This document shows, in pieces, positions 11,461-23,300 of a DNA stretch of 64,000 nucleotides. Position 1 is the stretch's first letter; every line of letters begins with the position of its first letter. Source of the stretch: Balaenoptera acutorostrata (Eukaryota; Chordata; Mammalia; Artiodactyla; Balaenopteridae). The position numbers and the translations under genes are program-made. Below the pieces are notes generated by a model, which was given only the letters and a program-made list of their open reading frames with translations, made no database searches and had not been told where the DNA came from. The stretch spans positions 52,191,000 through 52,254,999 of the forward strand of contig NC_080079.1 of assembly GCF_949987535.1 (NCBI RefSeq). The letters are read 5' to 3'.

Positions 11461-13424
11461 CATAAAGAAATAGGTAGGTGTGAGAACAGCAAATCAGTAT
11501 ACCGGGCACATTTTGGAGGAAGGACCTTCAAATAATGGGATCGATGAGGGGTATACAGGAAATCCAACTAATTTTCTACTTCTTGGATATACTGTGCATT
11601 GGTGTTTATGATATTTTTCCTTACAGTTTCAAATGTATAAGATCTTTCATGCTTTATTATTTAAAAAGTTCCAGTGCCTTGACTGCATGTTGGACCTCAC
11701 TACATTACAGCTTTACTCCTATCACTCAACTGGGTTCTGGAACTTTGCATGGTGGGAGGGGGACTGGGGTGGTCACTGCCAGTGGAAGCCAGGTGAGAAG
11801 GTCTAACAGTTAGGACGGATGTGTTCCATTGATCTGCCAAATAGAAGGTCAGCAATTCCTCTCAACAGCATGAGAAGGTCATGAGGGTAAAAGAAAAAGA
11901 AGACAGGACTCAGAGTGTGGTTTATTGCCACTTCTGAAAGTGTAGTTGTACTCCCCATTAAAGGGGAATCCATCCTGGCACGGAAACAAGTTTTCTGTGC
12001 AGATGTTTGGGTTTAATGCATCACTTAGGCTCCAACAAGGGAGGCTTCACCTCGAAAGCTCAGCTGGATCCTCCTGGCTGGCAGGTTCCACTCTCCACAT
12101 TAAGGGGTCAGAGAGTAGGAGGGGTTGTGACACCTGTTCCCTAATTAACAATTTAGAAGTGCTTATTTCTCCAGCACTACCCTTGGTAAAGAGAACTGCT
12201 AATTGCACTTCTGGGGCTTTAGTGGCCTTGAAGCATGGTTACATGTGGGCCCAGGACAGGACTCTCTTGTCTTAAACAAACTGATCTTCTGCCAAGTGTG
12301 AGGTCCTCACCTGGAGATGAGTTACTACATATGCAATTCAAGGATGAAGAAAATGGACAGGCGATCATGTCAGGGGAACAGGGTGAAGGTAGACAGGTCG
12401 GGTAAGGTGGGGGAATCCACAGAGTAAAAGACACTCATCTGGCTGGTGAAACACTTGTAGAGAAAAGTGTGATCATCAACAGGTGCAAGTGCAAAGGATG
12501 GCAGCAGATCGCGGAAGGCAGTTCGTGGCCATGGAAGGCCAAGATAAGGAATGCAAGATTTTGACTTACAGGCAGTGGTAGGTATGGGGTATTATGCTGT
12601 GATTAAAAGGCAATATGATGTCCAGAACTTAGAAAGATCACCCTATGCTACATCTTTTGCTGTATTACCCTGTGCAATTCATTTCTCCTTACTTTGCTTT
12701 TACACATCTCATCAAAGCACGGAACAAGTGAGCAGGGCCTAGGAATGTGCAGAGACAATACTCACTTAAAACTCTGTGAGCAGGTTAAGGAACGAGCTGT
12801 CAGGATGGAAAGTAAACTCACTACCCCAAAGAGGGAGACATCCATCTCCTCAGCCAATGAGTTGGATAAGCTTTGGGCAAATGACTTCCAACCATAATGT
12901 GGTGTTGTTCTGAAATGAAATGAGTCACCAAATTATTGGGGGTTTTACAATCCTGGCTAACTGGCTAAACTCTCTAAAGGCTTTGGAAGATGACAAGTGA
13001 AGAAGCAGACTGGTCTTCTATTGGTCATGCTTTCAAAGAAGCAAGCACCTTCCAGCTGTTGAGAGTTGAGTCCTGCTGTGCCAAGCCACACCACCATATC
13101 CTAGAAAGATGGTACCTTTCCTTCGCCACGATGAAGGAGGAACCCAAGAGGAAGTGAAGACCCAAAAACTGAGTCCTCTAAATATTTTGACCAAATTCTT
13201 AGTATAAATATTCTCAGGGAAACTTTGAATATTTTCCCATTTCATCTTTGTTCTAAAACAAGAATAGGACTCCTGTTTGAGGTCTGAGGGAAGATAGAGG
13301 GACCTTCAAATTATTAACTATAAGCTTGATATGAATTGTTTCCCATGGGAAGCCTCTGGTTTTAAGCTTCCCCAGTCATGAACTACTTTGACACAGTAGA
13401 GGGTGTGGCACAAACTGCAAGGGT
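11461..13424. other. Non-coding, no feature recognised
   Basis: Frames of up to 109 residues occur on both strands (for example 11946-12275) without any known family signature or flanking splice signals that convinced me. Confidence 0.5.
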
Positions 13425-13565
13425 TTGCACCATGATTCTGCCACCCTCCAATTCTATAATCCTGGGCACATTACTTAACCTCCATATGACTCAGTGGAAC
13501 GGGGAAAGTAATGATCACTATCCTTAGGGCGCAAGTGAAGATGAAATGAGGGCTGGGAGCTTAGT
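13425..13565 (+). mobile_element. MIR SINE remnant
   Basis: Landmarks of the forward MIR core are visible: CCTGGGCACATTACTTAACC, then ATATGACTCAGTGGAACGGG in place of the usual cytosine-rich CCTCAGTTTCC block, and GATGAAATGAGGGC. It is diverged and truncated at both ends. Confidence 0.6.
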
Positions 13566-13949
13566 AAGTATCTCCAAACAAGCCCATTATCCAAATTGTT
13601 AGCGTCTGTGTATGTGTGTGCAAGTGTCTGTTCAAGATGAAGACAAGTGGGTTCCATTTCACACCACAAAGCAAGAAATTTAATAACATGTAACAGCAGA
13701 TATATCTTCTCCCCCAAATACTTCTTTGGTTGCTAGTGTTTAGGACTCCGGCTATTGGAACACCCAGCCTAGCAACTATAATTCCCATGCAGCTTTGGAC
13801 CTCAGGTTTTGATCTTTGCTGTTCTTCCAAACCCCTTTCTTACTACAAGAAACTAAGCTCTGTCCTAGCTCCCCCAATCCCTAGAGTCCATGTCCATGGT
13901 TTCTATTAACCTTCAAAGAAATAGAGGGAAAATAAAATAACACATTCCT

Positions 13950-15270
13950 TGTCTTGTTATTTTCATACTAGGAAACTGTTAGAATTTGGACGTTGTCCAG
14001 CTGCCTCATTTAACGTTCTGCTTTCAACCACCTGTCGCCTGTTTATTTTTAAACACTTATTGTTTACCATTATTTGATTTCTAGTAATTTAGCTTATTTT
14101 TCATGTTATTGTCATTATCTTATTTCCTTTGTGATTGAATATTTTTACATTTCACAATACTTCACCATACTATTGACTTTTAAAATATTGTTTTATTTTT
14201 CTTATGCATGTTTCCTTTTTTTCTGCTCTGGTGAGAGTATTGATTATAATCTGAATCAGGACTTCCAGAATTAGTATAGAAATGATCATTGACTTTTGTT
14301 GTTGTTTCAGTTTTTGCTCTAAATTTTCTCCTTTACATACACTTTCTGTTTGTATTTTGGAATAACTGTGACACAGAAAGAAAGTGTCCAGATTGAATTT
14401 GTCTTCATTTATTCTCAGTATAAAAAGCAAACAGCTAGTATGTGTATTATCCAAACCTGCACACTCTGGGCATTTGGGGATCTTGTTCCCATTTAGTTAA
14501 ATTTAACACTCAATAAAAATGTAATCTTGAACTATTTTTGTATATTTTCTTTTTTAGATTTTATCTAATCATTCGCTTTTATGCCATTTCATGATTTTAG
14601 TACTTTTATCATATTTTATTAGTACATTCCATATTGACCTAGTCTTTTCTTTACATTTAATAATTTTTCATTTCTTAACACTTTTCTATTTTATTTTAAG
14701 TAAATTTAATTTTCTCTTTGTATAAATATGTAATGTACTCTTTGTGTAACCATTTTTCCTTTTATTTGTTTTAGCTTATCTTAACTCTTTGTTCTTTTAA
14801 ATATTCTAATCCTTAGAGTTTTGGTCTTGTTTTGTTTTCTTTGCCCTTATTCTATTTGAATTTTAATATATTTTAATTATATTTCTGTCTTTCCATGATA
14901 TTTTGACATTATATGTTTATGCATTTCGGTCATTTTATTCATTGTATAGCAGTAATTTAAAAGAGATTTTAAATTCCTACATTCCTAAAATACATTGAAT
15001 GCTCAAAAATACTAGTCCTCCACTCATTCTCTCCAATCATATAAGATCTGTGTTACTGTGTCTACATTTTATTTTAAACCTTTGGATATTTATTGTATTA
15101 TTTAATTTTTGGTTCATTACTTTCATTTTTAATTATATTCTATATTTATATCTCTCTTTTAAAGTATCCAAATTTAAATATGACCTATTGATACACACAA
15201 ATATGACAAATCGTACAAAGATAAGAATAAAAATTGACTATGAGCTCCTGCTCAGATAACCCCTGTTGAC
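13950..15270. other. Strongly AT-rich tract
   Basis: Very AT-rich and T-biased on the plus strand from about 14040 to 15180, with no long frame except low-complexity hydrophobic ones at 14074-14274 and 14999-15259. The T bias makes those frames look like membrane segments, which I treat as an artefact. It could be an old L1-derived or matrix-attachment-like stretch; neither can be shown here. Confidence 0.45.
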
Positions 15271-16107
15271 AAGTATTCACACAGTATGACTATTAGAACA
15301 TTCAAACAGTATAGAAAACTAGAGAATGAAAAGGAAAAGCTGTCCTCTATCCATTTTCATCCCTCCTGTGAGAGCTAACTGCACTTACATTCCCTAAAAC
15401 CATTATTAATATTAATTTCCTATCATTCCAGATGTCTATTTGCACAAATGTAGATATAAAGACAGAGAATTTCTTTTTTACTTGAATTTAATAGGAAAAA
15501 ATATGCTAATGTGAAATCAAAGGGCTTGCCAAACTTCAAACAAGTATTTCTTCACTAACAGAGTATAATTTTATAAAAACTTCCTTTTTGGTTTAAGAAA
15601 TAATATTATGGGAAAAAAATGAAGACGCTGAAGTCATTACTCACTTGTTAATATTACGGTTAAGTTTGTGACAGTAGCGTTTGTTTCCCTACTATCAAAG
15701 ATAAGGAAATTAGGTCTCCTATACTTTTTCCCAAGGTCCTTCCAAGTTCCATGCATTATATGACTAGTATTATTTTGTAACTTTATAAGTACTTTTTCTT
15801 TGTAACTTTATAAGTACTTTTCTTTTTTTCTTTATATACACACGCACACATATGATGGTACAAGGTGATGATCTGATCCACATATGCATTGTGAAATATC
15901 ATGACAATCAAGCTAATTAGTATTTCCATCACCTCAAAGTCACCTTCATGTGTTTATGTGGTGGGAATATTTAAGATCTACTTTCTTTTCACCTCTCTCT
16001 AATGAGTCTCGTTCTCATAGATAGCCAGCCCTGGACTCCTGTCTTTGAATTAATGCTCTCTATGCTTTTTCTGCCACAGTTTATCTGTTCCTTCATTTTA
16101 ATTCATC
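15271..16107. other. Non-coding; possible old minus-strand L1 tail at 15780-16100
   Basis: At 15784-15826 the sequence TTTATAAGTACTTTT-CTTT is repeated in tandem twice. The stretch 15850-16100 (TGATGGTACAAGGTGATGATCTGATCC, then a CTAATTAGTATTTCCATCACCTC-like part) resembles the L1 3' UTR read backwards, with low certainty. Confidence 0.35.
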
Positions 16108-16122
16108 TAATAATTGGTTTTT

Positions 16123-16465
16123 TTTTTTTTTTTTTTTTTTTAAAGTTTTACTTGATTTTATTTATTTATTTATTTATTTTTGGCTGTGTTGGGTCTTCGG
16201 TTCATGCGAGGGCTTTCTCCAGTTGCGGCAAGCGGGGGCCACTCTTCATCGCGGTGCGGGGACCGCTCTTCATCGCGGTGCGCGGGCCTTTCTCTATCGC
16301 GGCCCCTCCCGTCGCGGGGCACAGGCTCCAGACGCGCAGGCTCAGCAATTGTGGCTCACGGGCCCAGCTGCTCCGTGGCATGTGGGATCTTCCCAGACCA
16401 GGGCTCGAACCCGTGTCCCCTGCATTAGCAGGCAGATTCTCAACCACTGCGCCACCAGGGAAGCC
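16123..16465 (-). mobile_element. CHR-type SINE with perfect 15-bp target duplication
   Basis: On the minus strand the copy begins GGGCTTCCCTGGTGGCGCAG. It has an A box (reverse complement at 16443-16454), a B box GGGTTCGAGCCC (reverse complement at 16401-16412), a GC-rich body and an A-rich (AAAT)n tail facing 16123. The flanks CTAATAATTGGTTTT at 16108-16122 and 16466-16480 are identical. The body carries a 24-bp tandem duplication around CTCTTCATCGCGGTGCG at about 16241-16288. Frames of up to 155 residues across it (16002-16469 and the shadows) come from SINE sequence and are not genes. Confidence 0.95.
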
Positions 16466-16589
16466 CTAATAATTGGTTTTAATTCATCTAATAATCTAAT
16501 TATACTTTTGTAGCCCTCTCAATACCTTATTATCAAGGCCAGTGTGACTGAATCACAGCAAAAAAATAAAGTGCCTTAGAATGATGCTA

Positions 16590-16895
16590 GTGAGATACTC
16601 TGAGCCTAGTAACTTATGTTAAGAATTCTGAGTTGTATCTTGAGAGTACATTGAAAGGCCTTCAGCATGGGAGCGATCTAATCAGTCAAACCACCATCCT
16701 GGTTTAGATTTAAAGACTAGAGTGGAGAGGCAAGAGCAGACATGGATACGGTAGTAAGGAGATGGATGTAGGACAAGAGACTGTGGTAGTCTGGAGTTAG
16801 GTTGTAAAGGGTAGATAAAAAGCAGAGAGTGATTTGAGAACTATTTGAGCTGTGGAATCAAAAAGATTTGGGGACTGATGTCTGTGGGGATTGAG
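16590..16895 (+). repeat. Possible ancient interspersed repeat remnant
   Basis: Decayed motifs (AAGGCCTTCAGCATGGGAGC, then GACTGTGGTAGTCTGGAGTTAGG and a GATTTGAGAACTATTTGAG end) follow the order of the old dispersed repeat also glimpsed at 6.83 kb. I cannot name the family. Confidence 0.35.
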
Positions 16896-16924
16896 ATTTT
16901 AAGATTGCAAGTTTCTTATTCAAA

Positions 16925-17240
16925 TAACTAGATAAAAAACAGAAATATACCCACAGACATAGAAAACAAACTTATGGTTACCGAAGAGGGGGGGATAAAT
17001 TAGGAATTTGGGATTAACATATACACATTACTATATATAAAACAGATAACCAACAAAGGACCTACTGTATAGCACAGGGAGCTATACTCAACATTTTGTA
17101 ATAATCTGTAAGTGAAAAGAATCTGAAAAAAATATATATGTATTCTATACACCTGAAACTAACACTGTATTATAAATCAACTATATTTCAATAAAAAAGT
17201 AAAGAAAAAATAAACTCAAAAAAAAAGAGAATTTGAACTT
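16925..17240 (+). mobile_element. L1 3' UTR fragment
   Basis: It carries the L1 3' UTR landmarks ACAAACTTATGGTTACCGAAG, TAGCACAGGGAGCTATACTC, TATACACCTGAAACTAACAC and a final TAAATCAACTATATTTCAAT followed by A-rich tail. It is 5' truncated within the 3' UTR and holds no coding sequence. Confidence 0.85.
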
Positions 17241-17855
17241 AAAAAAAGATGAATGAGTTTTCCAAAGTGTGTCAGTGGCATCTCCTACCCCAGGTTCTTA
17301 ACTAAATTATTAGAGAAAAGATATATTTAATTATTTGATTAAATAGAGAACTTAGTCATCCCTGGGATAAAACGAAGATTCCTTTACCTTTCAAGGAAAA
17401 TAACTAGATAAAATAGATGAACAATTAGGTAGATAATTTATGGAGAACAGAAACTCAGAAGGAAAATCAGCACCAGAGAAAAAAATCATCAGTTCAGCTT
17501 AAAACCTTCATCCTAGGTAAACTCAGCTCAATGTCTGTCTCATCTAAATGGCCCGCTCCTCTCATCTGGCACCATCATATGGACCTCACCATCGTAAGAA
17601 CTCCTTAACTGAGTTCTTTTCATTTCCAGGGCATCTCCTGGATATAATTAAAACTAAAAATGTAGACTTAGAAATAATTAGTATGGCTTAAGTTAAAGAT
17701 ACTTAGTAGGACTAGAGAGGTATATTTATCTCAGAGTTTTAGTCCCAGGACAAATAATACCCACAGCTTATAAACCAGTAACTTCTTCAACCATAAATCA
17801 TCAGATAAAATACTTTAAATCAGACAAACCTTGGATCATATTCTTCCTTCATCAT
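17241..17855. other. Non-coding, no feature recognised
   Basis: AT-leaning unique sequence between two L1 fragments; no gene signal. Confidence 0.45.
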
Positions 17856-17869
17856 CATTTTTTAAAATT

Positions 17870-18946
17870 AATTAATTTTAAATTTAAAATTTTTAAATTT
17901 AATTAATTTTTAATTAATTAATTTTTATTTTAGCTTTATTGAGGTATAATTGACAAAAGTATAAGATATTTAAAGTGTAAATGGTAGTGATTTGATATAT
18001 GTATACACTGTGAAAGGATTCCCCTCATTTAGTTAATTAAAATTAGCACATCTACACCTCACACATTTATCTCTCTTGTGTGTGAGAACATTTAAGTTCT
18101 ACTCTCTTAGCAAATTTCAATTATGCAATACAGTGTTATCAACTATAATCATGTTTTACATCAGATCTTCAGACCTTATTTCATTTTATAGTTAAAAGCT
18201 TATAACCTTTTCCCAACCTCTCCCTATTATCCTCAACTCCCAGCCCCTGGAAACCACTTTTTAAATTATCTGTTTCTATGAGTTTGACATTTAAAAACTT
18301 TTTTAGATTCCACATATAAATAATACTATGCAGTACTTGTCTTTCTCTGTCTGGCTTATCTCACTTAGCATAATGCCCTCAATTTCCTCCTTTCTCATGG
18401 TTAAATAATATTTAGATATATATCATATATATAAGCACATAGCACATCTTCTTTATCCATTCATTCATTAATAGACACTTAGGTTGTTTCCATATCTTGG
18501 CTATTACGAATAATACTGCAATAAACATGGGAGCACAGATACTTCTCTAATACCTTGTTTTCATTTCTTTCAGATATATATCCAGAAGTGGGATTGCTGG
18601 ATCATAATGGTAGTTCTATTTTTAATTTTTTGAGGAACCTTCATACTGTTTTCCATAGAGGCTGAACCAATGTACACGTCCATCCACAGTGCACAAGGGA
18701 TTCTTTTTCTCCATATCCTTGCCAACACTTATCTCACTTTTCTCTTTGATAAAAGCCATTCTAACAGCTGTGAGGTGATATCTCACTGTGGTTTTGATTT
18801 GCATTTCTCTGATTATTAGTGATGTTGATCGTCTTTTTCATGCACCTGTTGGCCATTTACATGTCTTCTTTGGAAAAACGTCAGTGCAGTTCCTTTGCCC
18901 ATTTTTTGATAAGATTGTTTTTTTGCTATTGAGTTGTATGAGTTCA
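17870..18946 (-). mobile_element. L1, 3' part (ORF2 C-terminus and 3' UTR) of a 5'-inverted copy
   Basis: Read on the minus strand the sequence runs from the ORF2 C-terminal region, through a degenerate CysHis region, into the 3' UTR, ending in the AT-palindromic stretch at 17870-17930. Plus-strand landmarks such as GTGGGATTGCTGGATCATA and GGTTGTTTCCATATCTTGGC are reverse complements of well-known L1 ORF2 end sequence. Only a 60-residue frame survives (18622-18804). Its 5' end at about 18946 abuts the inverted segment described in the next entry. Confidence 0.9.
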
Positions 18947-19365
18947 ATGTCAATTCATTTATGACAGAGGAGCCAAGAATATACAGTGGGAAAAGGATAG
19001 TTTCTTCAATAAATGGTGTTGAGAAAACTAGACAGCCCCATGCAAAAGAATGAAATTGGACCTCTCTGTTACACTGTACACAGAAATCAACTCAAAATGG
19101 ATTAAAGACTTGAACATAAGACCTGAAACCATAAAACTCCTACCAAAAAACATAGGGGTAAGTTCCTTGATATCAGTCTTGGTAATGATTATTTTTTTAA
19201 TTTGACACCAAGAGCAATGGTAACAGAAACAAAAATAAAAAAGTTGGACTCCATTGAACTAAAAGGTTCTGCACAGCACAGGAAACCATAAACAAAATGA
19301 AAAAGCGAACTATAACACAGGAGAAAATATTTGCAAATCATATATTTTATAAAGGGTTAACCTCC
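18947..19365 (+). mobile_element. Inverted 5' segment of the same L1 (ORF2)
   Basis: This piece is L1 ORF2 in plus orientation, from CAATTCATTTATGACAGAGG to AAATATTTGCAAATCATA and GGTTAACCTCCA. In an intact L1 the next bases would be those found, on the opposite strand, at the inner edge of the neighbouring minus-strand piece, with about 15 bp lost. That arrangement is what twin priming during target-primed reverse transcription produces. The frame is broken throughout. Confidence 0.85.
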
Positions 19366-19955
19366 ACTGCCATTTAAAAGTCTTTCAGGATTTAGGCTGC
19401 TCTAATCCTTGAGAAAGAATTTACTTTTACTTACTTTTAATATATGCTACATTCTAAAAAGTTTCAAAGTGATACCATATTTTTCCAAAGGGATTCTTCT
19501 ACCCCCTCAAACCACATATTGGTCAGGTTGTGGGATATGTTCTCACAACCTGATACAAACTATTTTCTAGAAAGTGAGGTTTCTCCATCCAATATTTTAC
19601 ATGAAAAGTTGCCAAGCATCAACCAAAGATGCTTTGCCATTGCTCATATTTACAGCATTTATCAATTACCTGACATTTGTAAATAGGATGTTAGACTGTC
19701 TGAAGCTTTTGTTTGTCTCTCAATGGTTATCCACGAACAGCAAATAGGGACAAAAAGTCATGAAGTTCAACACACTTGAGCTGTTATAAGGGCAATGAAG
19801 GATAAACACAATTCTGCCAGGGCTACTGTAAGGTTATAGGTGTGTACCACTTCAAGAAAGGCAATTTACACCATGAAATTGGATTAACGATTGCTCAAAT
19901 GATCAAAATACAAGTATGGATGTGTTTCATCAGAAGGGATTTATGTTTTTTAAGG
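19366..19955. other. Non-coding, no feature recognised
   Basis: Unique-looking sequence; the 80-residue frame at 19444-19686 resembles nothing known. Confidence 0.45.
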
Positions 19956-19962
19956 CAAGGTA

Positions 19963-20356
19963 TGTTAGCCAGCTCAGACTGGCATCACAAAATACTACAG
20001 ACTGGGTGGCATAAACAACAGAAATCTATTTCCTCATAATTCTGGAGGCTGGAAGTCCAAGATAAGGGTACCAGCATAGTTGGGTTCTGGTGAGGATTCT
20101 CTTCCTGGCTTGCAGATGGCCACCTTCTTGCTGTCTGCTCACATGGCCTTTTCTCAGTGTGTGCACATGGAGAAAAAGAGGAAGATTGATCTCCTGCTCT
20201 TCTTATAAAGCCACAAATCCGATCAGATTAAGATCCTAACTTATGACCTCACTTAACTGTAATTACATCCTAAAAGCCCTATCTCCAAATACAGTCACAT
20301 TGGGGGTTAGAATTTTAACATATGAATTTTGAGGAAACACAATTAAGTCCATAGCA
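19963..20356 (-). mobile_element. Solo MLT1 LTR with 7-bp direct repeat
   Basis: On the plus strand the copy reads TGTTAGCCAGCTCAGACTGG, ACAGACTGGGTGGCATAAAC, TTCTGGAGGCTGGAAGTCC and ends CACAATTAAGTCCATAGCA, the reverse complement of MLT1. CAAGGTA flanks it at 19956-19962 and 20357-20363. The usual duplication in this superfamily is 5 bp, so two of the matching bases may be chance. No internal region is present. Confidence 0.88.
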
Positions 20357-20363
20357 CAAGGTA

Positions 20364-23300
20364 ATATAATAAAAGGGATTCCCACCATAGTTTGAGCATC
20401 TGTGATTATTCAGTATCTCCAGGCCCCTTAATGAGAACAACACACATGGATACTACCCAACCAGTGGTGCTTATACTGGTGCAAAATATAGTTTCTCATG
20501 ATCATACCATTCCATAATATAAATGCATTTCTCTGGATTCTTAGTAAATCTGGAATTGTTTCTTAATGGCAGTAAAAATACCAATGAGATATTCAAATAG
20601 TCAGAATGTCCTCAGCTTCTTGGCTCTCTTATCTGTTTCTAGCTATAAAGTGTTTCATGTTGAAGGCATGACATAAGCACAAAGTTTCTATAAGCATTTT
20701 AAAGCTATTTTCCTGTTTTACTTTCAAAAAGGGGAAGATAAAGATTTTCAATCTTCCAAAAATTTTAGATGGAAAATCCCATAGAATTGCATCATGTGGT
20801 TCACTCATTGTCCTGAAGAAAAACTCCTATGCAACTAGAGCTCCTTCAAAAGCAGTATTAGAGCTGTACATGCATATGGTAGAAATTATCATGTTCTCTT
20901 ATCACTTATATTGGTTTCAGTAAGATCTGTAAATGTTAGGCCTAAATCAAGAAATGATAAATTCTAGCATGGTGTATTGTGGCCCTCCAAAATAGACAAC
21001 TATCCTTGATCAGTGAACTGAGTTATTCTAGGTAAAAATAAGAGAAAATAACTACTATAATTGAAAGTATACATCCATCAGAATCTAAAGACTTCAAACT
21101 CCGTGCTAGAAACTCTCTGTATCATAGGGTAAGGTTGGGGTGGTGGTGGTATAAAGATACATATCTGAACCTTTCTCAAAGAAATGTACTATGTCTTTTA
21201 TTGCTAAACAACCCACTCTCAGGAAGTCATTGGCGGGGTCCGTGTCAAAAGTTGACATCTCTACAGAAACATTTTTCAGGAGGGGAAATCAATGCTTTGA
21301 CGGGGACACCTTTATCCCTGTATTAATTCAATCCCATGTCTAACTCAGAAGTGACTTAAAGCCTATATTTGGAAACAATGTTTAAGACTCTGTTTCCTTC
21401 TTTCCATGCCTAGGCAGAAAAATCTTCCCTCTGAGGTCACAAAACATTCTACCTGCCTCCAAGTGCATATACTGCATTTTCCCCCCACCAAAGTGCATAT
21501 ATTTATTTGTTTAACTGTCTGATACCTTTTGTCAGATTAAAATGTCATTGACAGTAAGAATTACATCATATTGCTCTTTGCTATGGTGATAGGAGCCAGA
21601 ACATAAAAATAGTTCCTGGATTAGTCCCAGCACATGTAATTTTCTGAAGTTATGTAGTGGAGTTCAAAATCGGCATGCATTTGTTGCCAGGAGCACAAGG
21701 TCAAAGGAGACAGGAAGTGAGGCCCTGAGGTACGGGACTCTGACTTTTTCAATTGAGACAAGCGTTTCACACTAGCTAAGTCAGTACCCTGGACAGTGCC
21801 ATGGGGACTGGTTGTAATAAAATTTGATACGCTTTTATCTGTAAAAAGTTCAGAATGATGTTCTAAAGTTCCATGGTTGGCAAAAGGACCAACCACACTT
21901 ACAATGAGCTTTGTTCTTATGGCTCTTGAGCTCTGTCCTCACTGTTCTTCCCAGCTTTTAGTAACATCTTCATCAGAAGTGACGTTCAGGTCTTGCTGAC
22001 CATTCCATTAGGATATCTATACTTTTGAACAAATATAACCAATTGACAAGATGGGTTTTGTTTACTTTTCATGGAACTTTCTTTTTCCTTTACGTGCTTT
22101 ATATGATGGTGATTATGGAGTAATGACCATGGTCCTTAATAGATATGAAATGGATAGACAAAGACTATTCAGCCATACTTCCATAATACAGCTGGCTCAC
22201 AAATGATTTCTCCTATGTGTTTCATGGTAAGATAGTACTTGTTATGTCAATTCTATGTGCTGTCACACCCTTTGGGGTTTCTGATTTGATTAAAAGAACT
22301 AACCTCACTTTTTTTCTTGCTTCAAAACTTCTATTGCCTTTATATGTGCGCCTCCTTTCTGCTTAATAATACAGCTTTATCTCTGGTAAATTCTAACTAA
22401 GACACAGCAAACACATCATTAGGTAAGCAACCTAAGCTGAAAATTGGCTATATTTTTAAAAAGCTGATGCATGGGATTTGGAGGTCTTACCTTACCTGAC
22501 AGATGGCCAAAGAAAATTAAAGAAAATGGTTACAGCAGATCCCTTCCTCCACACTTCAATGCTTTGTTAAATAAGAATATGCCTATTTAATTAATATTGA
22601 TTTAACACTGACTGTCCTTGAGACATATTACCCTTTGACACATTTTTACCTTCAAAACTGCCAAAATTGCAAAATGTATAATTATAAAGAAAAATTCAAA
22701 TCCATTTCTAAGCCCAGGGTTACCGTGGTTTGTTATCACCAATTCCCAGCTACTCCAGGAAGGAGCTACATGTCTCAGCAAGCAGCAATGTCTTTATTTA
22801 TGACCTCCAGAGATTCACTAGTTTTGCCAGACATTTCTCAGAGCATGTCCCAGGTCACCCAGGAGTGGAACTTTAGGGCAGGATAAAAGATTCTGAATAT
22901 ATTTGGCTTATGATCCTGGCATCTGTTAGAACATGACAACTTCACTTTGATAGAAATATTAGGTAGTTATTTCTTTGTAAGTAAATAACACAAAGAAGGA
23001 ATTTATCACTTGGAAGAAGAAGCAAGTTTATTATTCTTGACACGTTCTATCTGCATTTGAATAATGGATAAATAACCAGAAACCCTTGTTTACCTAAGGT
23101 AAGACTTCTTTTTTCTTTCATTTGAAAATTTGCTTATTCAGTTCTCACTCTTGGATTGCATCCAAGTTTCAGAGAAGGCCTTTAGGTAATAGTCCCTTCT
23201 AGTAAAACCCCATCCCTCTGTGAGGGGAAATGTACACATCATTAGATCCAGCAAGCATCTTTTGAGATCCACACTCCATTTTCAGTCTCAGAATACTAGG

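Noticed and set aside
13950..15270. Hydrophobic peptides that resemble membrane proteins
   Set aside because: T-rich DNA translates to F, L, I and Y; there is no codon periodicity and no conserved motif.
16002..16469. A 155-residue frame ending in an arginine- and proline-rich part
   Set aside because: It runs through the poly-T tail and body of a CHR SINE on its opposite strand. The same peptide pattern recurs at 38008-38304, another SINE.
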